Below, one piece after another: positions 14,853-21,701 of a DNA stretch of 64,000 nucleotides. The DNA comes from Bacteroides faecalis (lineage in GTDB: Bacteria > Bacteroidota > Bacteroidia > Bacteroidales > Bacteroidaceae). The stretch is taken from assembly GCF_003865075.1 (NCBI RefSeq), contig NZ_BHWB01000002.1, forward strand, positions 372,001-436,000, written 5' to 3'. Numbering within the stretch: position 1 is the stretch's first letter; the number at the start of each line of letters is the position of its first letter. Below the pieces are notes generated by a model. It was given only the letters and a program-made list of their open reading frames with translations, was not told the DNA's origin and did no database searches. The position numbers and the translations under genes were made by a program.

Positions 14853-14884
14853 CAAAGGTAAGGGGTTTATTTGAAACTACCAAA
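14853..14884 (-). promoter_or_regulatory. rRNA operon promoter P1
   Basis: On the minus strand, TTTG (complement at 14881-14884) and TACCTTTG (complement at 14853-14860) are separated by exactly 20 bases. This matches the Bacteroides sigma-ABfr consensus of TTTG at -33 and TAnnTTTG at -7. Transcription should begin about 180 bases before the 16S gene. Confidence 0.85.
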
Positions 14885-15006
14885 TGTTTGGAAAAGTTTT
14901 TTTTCAGCTTTTCTCTTGGCTCTTTCTAAGGCTCTCTTATCGAAAGGGAAAGAAGGGACAAGATGAAGGAACTGGGGATAAACCGGTTTCTTTGCGAATC
15001 GGAGTG

Positions 15007-15039
15007 CAAAGATAAGAACTTTATGCTATTGCTTCCAAA
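15007..15039 (-). promoter_or_regulatory. rRNA operon promoter P2
   Basis: A second minus-strand pair: TTTG (complement at 15036-15039) and TATCTTTG (complement at 15007-15014), spaced 21 bases. It lies about 155 bases upstream of P1, in tandem. A third -7-like box, TACTTTTG, is at 15134-15141 but has no clear -33 partner. Confidence 0.75.
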
Positions 15040-15560
15040 ACTTTTTGGAAGTTTTTTTGTTCTTTGTCTTAACCTGATTTACGCTTTTGCAGTTTGTCAA
15101 GTAACTAAGGCTTTCTTCTCTTGGAAAGCGGGTGCAAAAGTAGGGGATTTTAAGATATGATCCTAATTTTAGAGTACTTTTTATGCAAGTTTTTTTAAGA
15201 TTGGGGATAAATGGCTGAGGGAGAGGGATGTTGTATAACATAATTTGGAGAGGGGAAGGAAGGAGGGGAATAGGGGGACTCATTATTATATTTAAAGCGA
15301 GAGAGATTCGAGAGAGAGAGAGAGTTGAGGGGATAAAATTGAATGAACGAAAAACGAATTATCCAAAAAAGGGAGAAGAGAACTAAGAACTAGAATAGAA
15401 ACCACATTACAAGGAGTGAGAAAACGGATGCATTTATAAAAAGCATCAGGTATAAAATAAGGTGAAACGTGAATTCAGCTTCAGTACACATATAGAATTA
15501 AAAATGTTTTTTTGCCATAACAGTCACTTTTTAACAGATAAGAATCTGGATAACAATAAA
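15040..15560. other. Noncoding region upstream of the rRNA promoters
   Basis: No supported gene. It contains a purine-rich stretch with several G runs near 15250-15277 and a GA microsatellite near 15299-15330. Short open frames across the rRNA promoters lack protein-like composition. Confidence 0.6.
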
Positions 15561-15567
15561 CTATAAG

Positions 15568-15614
15568 GTGACGGTAATAGGTGACGGCAGTGTGATGGAA
15601 TAATTTGCTGTCAC
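15568..15614. repeat. GTGACGG repeat module, left copy
   Basis: GTGACGG at 15568, GTGACGG at 15581 and GTGATGG at 15592 (spacings 13 and 11), followed by the inverted form CTGTCAC at 15608. The same arrangement recurs in reverse orientation at 16267-16312. No gene overlaps it and its function is unknown. Confidence 0.7.
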
Positions 15615-15886
15615 ACTAATTAGAAGTAGTAAAAACAATTATAAGGGGGAAAGGATTGGGTTCTTCTTCTCTATTTTGTGCAGGATAGTAGTTGACTTGA
15701 AAATCGTTTTTTGCTTTCCTCAATCAGAGGTTTGCCGGCAGAGATATTACTAAGCTATTTATGATGTAATAATATGGCTGTGCAAAAAGTGAAAAAACAA
15801 GATATTTAATTGGAGTGCACTAACAAAATTGCAAGCTTAATGTCTTGGCTTAATACTGATTTACTTTACACTAAATCGCCATTGAG

Positions 15887-15994
15887 GTTTCATTCGGATG
15901 AAACTAGCAGTTTCAAGCAATGAAACCTTTAGTTTCAATAAGATGAAACTTATAGTTTCATGCGGTGAAACTATTGGTTTCAAGGGATGAAACC
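15887..15994. repeat. Array of GAAAC-N5-GTTTC palindromes, 22-23 bp period
   Basis: Four 15-bp imperfect palindromes with arms GAAAC and GTTTC start at 15900, 15922, 15945 and 15967. A fifth left arm is at 15989 and a free GTTTC lies just before the array. The spacers between the arms differ in sequence while the arms are exact. The period is close to two DNA helical turns, so a dimeric protein could bind all sites on the same face. No open frame runs through it. Confidence 0.75.
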
Positions 15995-16116
15995 GTCAAA
16001 AGATATAGATGTGGGAATGAAGTTTACCTAATACCATTAGTTTCAAAGGTGTGAATGTTATAAGTATTTTTTGTTATAAATGATTTATATTCATAATATT
16101 AGTCCTGAATTACAAG

Positions 16117-16204
16117 CTGTTAATAGTTGATTAATAGGCTATTAATGGCTGAGAAGTAGACTATTAATAGTTGGGACATAGACTATTAATACCCATCAAC
16201 TGAC
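16117..16204. repeat. Array of CTATTAAT motifs, exact 22-bp period
   Basis: CTGTTAAT at 16117, then CTATTAAT at 16139, 16161 and 16183, each 22 bases apart. The sequence between the cores is only partly conserved (AGTTG after two of them, AGA before two). It lies 120 bases beyond the GAAAC array. No gene overlaps it. Confidence 0.7.
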
Positions 16205-16266
16205 TTGATGATACTTTCCGTAACTTTAGAAAAACATTCGTGAAAGCTAGGGCCGTCATAGGTTTG

Positions 16267-16365
16267 GTGACGGTAATTTTGCCGTCACAGTGCCATCACA
16301 CATTTCCGTCACACGATTACACGCTCATTATCAATGATCCATCAACGCTCATGTGACGGTGACGG
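16267..16365. repeat. GTGACGG repeat module, right (inverted) copy
   Basis: GTGACGG at 16267, CCGTCAC at 16282, CCATCAC at 16293 and CCGTCAC at 16306 (spacings 11 and 13, the mirror of the left copy). A further overlapping pair GTGACGGTGACGG is at 16353-16365, and a related CCGTCAT lies at 16251. Confidence 0.7.
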
Positions 16366-16454
16366 AAAAAAATCAAAAAAAATATCCAAGAGAGAGTGAG
16401 TAGAATAAAAAAAGTTTTCTTAAATTCCTGCTGATTTCATATATTCCACAAAAA

Positions 16455-16486
16455 AGACCGTAGCTCTTTACAAAAGCAGACGGTCT
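16455..16486 (-). terminator. Hairpin terminator, minus strand
   Basis: AGACCGT (16455-16461) pairs with ACGGTCT (16480-16486), and the minus strand continues with a T run (the A run at 16449-16455). It lies 25 bases beyond a short minus-strand coding remnant, so it probably ended a gene that has since been lost. Confidence 0.55.
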
Positions 16487-16511
16487 TCCAGCAAGCTCTT
16501 CAACTATTCTT

Positions 16512-16559
16512 TTACTTCATCTTATACACCAAAGTTCCCCCTTTCAATATATCTTCGTG
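16512..16559 (-). pseudogene. Possible 3' remnant of a glycosidase gene
   Basis: On the minus strand the last 15 codons before a TAA read HEDILKGGTLVYKMK. This resembles the C-terminal end of GH92 alpha-mannosidases of Bacteroides, judged from memory of the family. An in-frame stop directly upstream closes the frame, so only a tail is left. A hairpin terminator follows it, as expected for a real gene end. The segment is very short, so the assignment is weak. Confidence 0.3.
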
Positions 16560-16822
16560 TTAAAATGGTAAAACAACTAGTAATATTTCTCAAAACAATC
16601 AGACTCATATTTAATTACATTAACACAAAACAAAATGCAATATTTCATTTTGGATTTACAAAGATGATAACTGTAAAATATTTAGGATAACATTTTGACT
16701 TTTCAGGTCCCCAAAAACTATCTTAAAAGAGTTCGGAACAACACTTTCATAAGTCGCCATACATGGTTCTCAAGAATCTGAATCTCTTTGTCTAGTAGGA
16801 ATAGCCATTACAAAATAATTAG
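16560..16822. other. Intergenic stretch before the insertion element
   Basis: About 260 AT-rich bases with no supported gene or strong repeat. The last bases, TAATTA (16816-16821), adjoin the left terminal repeat of the insertion element and match the bases beyond its right end. Confidence 0.5.
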
Positions 16823-16848
16823 GGTGATTATTTGCGACATTACCCTAA
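16823..16848 (+). repeat. Left terminal inverted repeat of the IS1595-like element
   Basis: 26 bases beginning GGTGATTATTTGCG and ending TACCCTAA, found inverted at 20228-20253 with one mismatch. A hairpin follows at 16862-16895 (AATACCG with CGGTATT arms) and may shield the element from outside transcription. Confidence 0.8.
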
Positions 16849-16978
16849 CTAACTTTGCTAATAATACCGTTCAAAACAAGAGTTTTGGGCGGTATTTCAA
16901 TATACACAGATAACTGTTTTCCCTAGCAACTTTTCTCACCAGAGTTATATATAGCAAGAAATATTAAACTTTGGTAAG

Positions 16979-17898
16979 ATGAATATCGGTAAATTCAACT
17001 CCTTATACGACCTTTTGGAAGCATTTTCTACGGAGGAAAGCTGCATCAAGTATTTGGAACAGCAACACTGGGCAAATGGTATTCCTGTTTCTCCTTATGA
17101 CCCTACATCCAAAGTATATAACCATAGCGATGAAATGTACCGCTGTAAGAATACGAGCAAGAATTTCAACGTCAGCATAGAAACTATGTTTGAAGGCTCT
17201 AAATTGTCGTTGAGAAAATGGTTCGTGGCTATCTATGAAATAACATCCCGCAAGAAAGGTATTTCATCAATCGAATTATCCAAGAGAATATCCGTTACCT
17301 ATAAAACTGTGTGGTTCATGAATCAGCGTATTCGTGAATGCTTCGGTATTGTAATGGAAGAGAAACTTGACGGAGAAGTCGAACTTGATGAAACTTTCGT
17401 GGGCGGAAAGAATAAAAATCGGCACTATAACAAGAAAGTAAAGAAATACCAAGGCAGGAGTTTCAAAGATAAAGTTCCCCTCATGGGTATGCTTTAGCGT
17501 GGCGGTAAGGTGGTTTGTAAAGTAATCCGTAACACTTCCTATAAATCATTGACAGTTCCTATTCTCAAAACTGTAAAACGCATGGCAACGTTATTCTCTG
17601 ATGAATGGTGCGGATATAAAACCGTTAGCAATTATATGAGCATTACGTAGTTGACCACGGTCACGGACAATACGTTGATGAAGACGCTTATACGAACAAT
17701 ATCGAAGGCTTTTGGAGTATTCTGAAACGTAGCTTGACGGGAATATATAACCATACGAGCAAGAAACACCTTGAACGATATGTTAATGAGTTCAGCTTCC
17801 GCTATAATACGAGAGGTTTTGATGACGTTTCACGATTTAATCTGTTACTATGCAATTCAGATTATCATCGTACAACTTTTCAAAGTCTGACAAAATGA
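16979..17898 (+). pseudogene. IS1595-family transposase, broken
   Basis: The first frame (172 codons) contains the N-terminal zinc-ribbon-like region and the first part of the DDE domain (DGEVELDETFVGGKNKNRH), as in ISXO2-like transposases. It stops at TAG (17495-17497), probably a mutated CAG, because the reading continues sensibly afterwards (RGGKVVCKVIRNTSYKS). Near 17635 a TA duplication shifts the frame by two bases. The rest (DHGHGQYVDEDAYTNNIEGF up to QSLTK) is in another frame and ends at 17898. About 305 codons would be full length, typical of the family. Two separate lesions make it inactive unless supplied in trans. Confidence 0.88.
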
Positions 17899-18065
17899 GT
17901 AAAAAGAAACAAGTAACAATAGAAGACATGGAAAAGGCAATGGCTATCGAACTTCTACCTGCAAAAGAATTAAAGAAGCAAGCAGAAGTTCCAGTGTTTT
18001 TTTCTGTTCTCATGCAGAAGGCTATGAAATACGATATTAAACCTAAAAAGAAAAGCAAGAAATAA
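17895..18065 (+). CDS. Small basic protein, IS cargo
   Basis: A 56-residue lysine-rich protein, beginning MSKKKQVTIEDMEKAMAIEL and ending KPKKKSKK. The ATG at 17895 overlaps the transposase stop codon (ATGA), suggesting translational coupling, so this start is preferred to the in-frame start 45 bases earlier that lies inside the transposase. It has no recognized domain. It could be a DNA- or RNA-binding accessory of the element; the function is unknown. Confidence 0.55.
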   Translation: MSKKKQVTIEDMEKAMAIELLPAKELKKQAEVPVFFSVLMQKAMKYDIKPKKKSKK

Positions 18066-18070
18066 CTCCT

Positions 18071-18660
18071 TCATCTAATTTTGACCTTGGGAGCTTGCTC
18101 TGCGGTTTTCTTTACTTTCTTAGCCCAGCATTGTTTTTGGTCGCTCCAATATATACCATTCTTTTTAAGGATTTTGTAAAAAGCCTTTTGGCTTTCTTCA
18201 TCTTCAAATCCTGCATAATTCCAATCCGTTTCATCATCTCAGCCAGTACTTGAATTGAAATAATCATTCAAATCTACTGTTCGTTCAATATAGTTATCGG
18301 AAAGTTCTATTTTGGGAGCAACTTCTTCAATTTGGTAATTCTTTCGGAACTCTCTTTGCTCTACTGTACGATTGTAGAAAAATACGGCAAATAATACAAG
18401 TAGTATAAGCACGATAGTCCATAATACCTTAACGAGGGTATCACTTTCTCCTTTTTCACGCTCTAAATGCTTGGAACATGCAATACAATCAATCCTACAA
18501 TACCCCAGAATAGAGATAAGAAGAACCAGTTTACAGAATTACGCCCTTTTCGAGAAGCTAATATGGTGGCAATAGAAATACCCAACGCAAACAGAATACA
18601 AAAGAAACCTACTATAAGTTCCATGGTGGCGAATTTTAACGAGTTCTCCACGACAGCCAT
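18071..18660 (-). pseudogene. Small membrane protein, IS cargo, broken
   Basis: The first 60 codons give a two-span membrane protein with the run SRKGRNSVNWFFLSLFWGIV, a pattern seen in small Bacteroidetes membrane proteins. After GLIVL the frame is lost by an apparent one-base deletion near 18478. The next frame continues plausibly (ACSKHLEREKGESDTLVKVL, then a further membrane span), meets an in-frame TGA near 18240, and goes on with DDETDWNYAGFEDEESQKAF to a final stop at 18071. The intact product would have been about 195 residues. The function is unknown. It converges on the preceding small gene with five bases between them. Confidence 0.6.
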
Positions 18661-18921
18661 AGGAGAAATTTAACAATGTTAGTTGTTAAAGAAAGTGGGC
18701 TGCCCCTGTGCATACTCGTTAGGTATCGCCAAACACCTATATATACACACAGTAAGGCAACCCACAAGTATGATCTGTCCTCTGTGCCTCGTATATACCT
18801 CTTGATAATTTGACGATTTCAACGAGTATAAGGCACTTTCCTTATTATATTCCAAAACTTTGTCCTGAAAGACACAGTAAAGATAGCGAGAAAAATCGTA
18901 TTTTTACTCAAAAATACAATC
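18661..18921. other. Intergenic stretch with an extended hairpin
   Basis: This separates two divergent cargo genes. GTGGGCTGCC (18695-18704) and GGCAACCCAC (18756-18765) can pair with one G-T, with further pairing inside. It probably holds the promoters of both genes, but no good TAnnTTTG was identified. Confidence 0.4.
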
Positions 18922-19320
18922 ATGAATTTGATAACTCCTAAACTAAAAGATTCAATTTTACGAGATTTTGTAATTTCGGAAGATGTTCCGATTGATATTG
19001 AATATGACGAATTTGCATCTAAGTATTCAACATCAAGTGATAGGTTATGCATGATATTAGAGCAGTTTGAAGCTATGAATTTAATTAAACTCACTCCTTG
19101 TATTGGAAGTTGCTTTATACAAGTCACAGCTTATGCTCACTATTATATATCACATGGAGGTTTTACCGCTCAAGAAGAAATTTTGAAAGCGAATATTGAG
19201 AAACTGGGATTGGAATTAGAAACTCTTTCTAAACAACTTGAACCAAATCTTCTTGATAAAGCTGAAAAAATTGTATCGTTGGGTAGTAATATTCTTAATG
19301 CTCTTAACCTGTTTCTCTGA
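18922..19320 (+). CDS. Hypothetical protein, IS cargo
   Basis: A 132-residue protein without a recognized domain. The first 75 residues (ILRDFVISEDVPIDIEYDEF and on) look like a compact helical fold, possibly winged-helix-like. The rest is helical with a coiled-coil stretch (residues 90-115) and a hydrophobic end (SNILNALNLFL). Its last 150 bases overlap an opposite-strand frame, so the two 3' ends cannot both be certain. Confidence 0.5.
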   Translation: MNLITPKLKDSILRDFVISEDVPIDIEYDEFASKYSTSSDRLCMILEQFEAMNLIKLTPCIGSCFIQVTAYAHYYISHGGFTAQEEILKANIEKLGLELETLSKQLEPNLLDKAEKIVSLGSNILNALNLFL

Positions 19321-19499
19321 AATATTATCGTCAATCCAATCTGTAAATGATTTAACGGAGATATTTCTTTGGAATAAAGAGTAATACTACAAGTGTTGTC
19401 AAAGATTTCTTTATTGTCGATTTTAATCAATCTGCGAATGAATGTTTTAGAATCAGCAATATTTGTTTCATATTCTATTGTTATTATTTTCTTTCTCAT
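19170..19499 (-). CDS. Hypothetical protein, IS cargo (3' end uncertain)
   Basis: The 109-residue frame opens with MRKKIITIEYETNIADSKTF, similar in style to the opening of the gene just upstream on the same strand, six bases away. That supports a two-gene unit. After about residue 55 the frame overlaps a plus-strand gene, and another minus-strand frame (SVKSFTDWIDDNISEKQVK) looks more protein-like, so a frameshift is possible. The function is unknown. Confidence 0.35.
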   Translation of the reverse strand: MRKKIITIEYETNIADSKTFIRRLIKIDNKEIFDNTCSITLYSKEISPLNHLQIGLTIIFQRNRLRALRILLPNDTIFSALSRRFGSSCLERVSNSNPSFSIFAFKISS

Positions 19500-19505
19500 A
19501 ACTTC

Positions 19506-19793
19506 TTATTTATCAAGTGTTCTATAATCAGGGTTGGCTTTCATTTTACTCCGTATCGTTATATCATTGAAGAGTTTACGAATACAAAGAAGAGCTAAAT
19601 TTTCGCCAAGTTTCGGAAACTTCTCCATAAACCGTCCTTTCAGAAGGTGAAGACGCAAAGAGTGCTTTTCTTCGTCCTTATAATCAAACTGCTCTTCAAA
19701 CATAATCTGATTGTTCCGTTCTCCTCTGACAATGATAGTGGTTTCCTTACCGCCATTGTCTTGTACTTCAATTGAAATAATTATCTTGTTCAT
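19506..19793 (-). CDS. Hypothetical protein, IS cargo
   Basis: A 95-residue soluble protein (MNKIIISIEVQDNGGKETTI at the start), beta-rich in its first half and basic in its second. It has no recognized family. It is the first gene of a two-gene minus-strand unit, ending six bases before the next start. Confidence 0.5.
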   Translation of the reverse strand: MNKIIISIEVQDNGGKETTIIVRGERNNQIMFEEQFDYKDEEKHSLRLHLLKGRFMEKFPKLGENLALLCIRKLFNDITIRSKMKANPDYRTLDK

Positions 19794-19939
19794 ATTTACA
19801 AATTTTCCTTATTCTATATCTGAAAACTTTGTAAGTATAAGTAAATGATTTATAGTAGCATTAGTAAAACGCTTATTCTATTGTACAGTCCAAAAACTTG
19901 CTTCAACTTTGCATATCGAAACTTCAAAATATACGTTTT

Positions 19940-20149
19940 ATGGACATTAAGAAAGGACAAAAATTAAGAGAAGAATGGGGCGATAAGCCATGCGACCATC
20001 CAAGTTTTGAAAAAGAAACTCAAGGAGCACCAATATCTGGGCTCGGATATGTTGAAAGCAAAACAGGTGATTACATTTGCACTCAATGCGGCGAAACATT
20101 TACAAAAGTCGAAAAAGATGAAATTGAAGCTAATAGAGCCCAAAAGTAA
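19940..20149 (+). CDS. Small zinc-ribbon-like protein, IS cargo
   Basis: A 69-residue protein from the ATG at 19940 (MDIKKGQKLREEWGDKPCDH); an in-frame start 42 bases earlier is possible but lacks coding character. C18 and H20 (CDH) with a later CTQC pair form a likely zinc site, and the end is charged. It is followed by a terminator hairpin and then the right end of the element. It could be a small nucleic-acid-binding protein; the exact role is unknown. Confidence 0.6.
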   Translation: MDIKKGQKLREEWGDKPCDHPSFEKETQGAPISGLGYVESKTGDYICTQCGETFTKVEKDEIEANRAQK

Positions 20150-20160
20150 TTGAAAAAACT

Positions 20161-20192
20161 AAGGGAATAGCCGTCAAGGTTATTCCCTTTAC
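20161..20192 (+). terminator. Terminator inside the right end of the IS element
   Basis: AAGGGAATA (20161-20169) pairs with TATTCCCTT (20181-20189). It directly follows the zinc-ribbon-like gene. Confidence 0.65.
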
Positions 20193-20227
20193 TGTTTAAT
20201 CAGTTATTATAAATCAGACAAGCCTAT

Positions 20228-20253
20228 TTAGGGTAATGTCGTAAATAATCACC
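20228..20253 (-). repeat. Right terminal inverted repeat of the IS1595-like element
   Basis: The inverse of 16823-16848 with one mismatch in 26 bases. Four bases separate it from the stop codon of the neighbouring minus-strand gene. Confidence 0.8.
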
Positions 20254-20257
20254 TTAA

Positions 20258-21526
20258 TTAATTATACTTTGACAATTTGTTTCGATAATAAGAGGAAACA
20301 TCCTTCCAATGATAATAAGGAGTCAAATCACTTTCCACCGGTAACTTCATTTCACGTTCATTCAGCAAGACTTTCACTAGAATGTCTGCATTACCTTTCT
20401 TATGAAAGAATACAAATTGCACATTGCAAGCCATCGGAAATACTTCGTAAGCTCGCCATTGCTCAGATAGTTTTTCGATATCGGGATAAGATTGTCCATA
20501 ATGGTTTAATTCCAGCAAAGCTACAAAAGGAAGTACACAGGATTCGTGCCCGAAACGCAAGGTAGCTCTTCGTTTTCCATCTTTTAAGGCATCATCAGCA
20601 GTATCCAGAATATTCCGCAGTAATTCGGCCTCCCGATAAGGCATCAGACACTGAGTCAGAGGAGAACAGCCGGAATTCAGGAACCAATTCACATTATTAC
20701 AGTTCCATAAATCATAGCATTCATCATCGTTGAACAAAGAATATAGCTCCATATCTGTGTCATGACTTTGCATATTAGCAGCTATATCAAACAAACGTCT
20801 CATCAGTCGTGCTGCATCTACATTGTTTCTTACATATTCCTCATCGGTAAACAATACTTTCATCAAACGGGACGGATGCACATGATTCGCCTCAAAATCA
20901 TTCATGATTTTCTTGACCTCTGCGGATTTAACCAGTTTCTCCAGATTCTTATCCTTATGATTCATATAAAACATATCATGATAGCTGGCGTCATTTTTAA
21001 TCCGAAGATTCGGATTCATAGCTTGCAACTGAAGACATTCGGCAGTCATGGACAAGATACAACGAATCACGACAGTAGAACGTGCATCTACCTCCGTACT
21101 ATCGGCAAAGATCTGAGGAAAGTTTGTAAACATACGCTTTGCAATACCTCTATGTTGGCGAGCTCCCAACGGAGTTAGCTCCCCTAATCTTTCATTTGCC
21201 ATTTCTGCCATTTTCAGCACAATATTCAGGGTACTTTTTCCTTTTGTAGTAAGTTTATTCAAAGAGTCTGCTTTTAATAGCACCTGTTTTGGAAAGAGAT
21301 AATCATTTGGATCGATCAGATAACGTGAGCCATGACGTGCATAAGTACTGATATAGAAGGGTTCATATCCTTTTGGGGCTGCTTGCTGTTTAACAGTAGG
21401 CGTAGGATAAGCATAATAATTGTTTGCAGAAAGTTGTCGGTTGGCTTTAATTTCTTCACGAGCTGTTTGCGCTTGCGCCACCAAGACTATCAGAATTAAC
21501 AAAATAACGGAAGCGAGTCTTTTCAT
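20258..21526 (-). CDS. Histidine-type (acid) phosphatase, secreted
   Basis: A 422-residue protein with an N-terminal signal peptide (about residues 1-20, ending AQAQ). The phosphate-binding motif RHGSR is at residues 64-68, and a GHESC segment in the C-terminal third fits the position of the second catalytic motif (HAE or HD in relatives). The family, branch 2 histidine phosphatases, includes acid phosphatases and the MINPP-type phytases known in Bacteroides; it cleaves phosphate esters outside the cytoplasm. The exact substrate is not clear from sequence. The last codons lie next to an insertion element, whose end is four bases beyond the stop codon, so the gene itself appears intact but its native terminator may have been displaced. 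Confidence 0.85.
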   Translation of the reverse strand: MKRLASVILLILIVLVAQAQTAREEIKANRQLSANNYYAYPTPTVKQQAAPKGYEPFYISTYARHGSRYLIDPNDYLFPKQVLLKADSLNKLTTKGKSTLNIVLKMAEMANERLGELTPLGARQHRGIAKRMFTNFPQIFADSTEVDARSTVVIRCILSMTAECLQLQAMNPNLRIKNDASYHDMFYMNHKDKNLEKLVKSAEVKKIMNDFEANHVHPSRLMKVLFTDEEYVRNNVDAARLMRRLFDIAANMQSHDTDMELYSLFNDDECYDLWNCNNVNWFLNSGCSPLTQCLMPYREAELLRNILDTADDALKDGKRRATLRFGHESCVLPFVALLELNHYGQSYPDIEKLSEQWRAYEVFPMACNVQFVFFHKKGNADILVKVLLNEREMKLPVESDLTPYYHWKDVSSYYRNKLSKYN

Positions 21527-21654
21527 AATATTTTTATTTGCAAATATACTTTTTTATTCCGAGATTGCTTCTTTTATCCAAAGGAATAGTATCCCTTCTC
21601 TATGACAATGCAAAATTTCATGTGACTTATGGGACAAATATCAACTCAATTATT

Positions 21655-21662
21655 TATCTTTG
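21655..21662 (+). promoter_or_regulatory. Candidate -7 box for the sppA operon
   Basis: TATCTTTG matches TAnnTTTG, 40 bases upstream of the sppA start codon. No exact -33 TTTG is seen. Confidence 0.5.
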
Positions 21663-21701
21663 TTAGCTTAAAGGTTAGTTGCCTCAAAAACAATAAGTAA
21701 A

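Larger units (their letters stand above)
16823..20253 (+). mobile_element. IS1595-like element with cargo genes, decayed
   Basis: A 3.4-kb element bounded by 26-bp inverted repeats at 16823-16848 and 20228-20253 that differ at one position (GCGAC against ACGAC). It carries an IS1595-family DDE transposase followed by several small unrelated genes. The bases outside the ends match at six of eight positions (16815-16822 and 20254-20261, both with the core TAATTA), in keeping with the 8-bp target duplication of this family. The transposase has a nonsense and a frameshift mutation and one cargo gene is also broken, so the copy cannot move on its own. The right end abuts the stop codon of the histidine phosphatase gene at 20258. 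Confidence 0.75.

Noticed and set aside
15252-15330. G-run-rich stretch and a GA microsatellite behind the rRNA promoters.
   Set aside because: Only three runs of three or more G are present, short of a classical quadruplex, and the GA run is a simple repeat without clear function.
15887-16204. The period-22 arrays as possible CRISPR arrays.
   Set aside because: The repeats are only 8-15 bases, the spacers are 7-14 bases, and there are no cas genes; this does not fit any CRISPR type.
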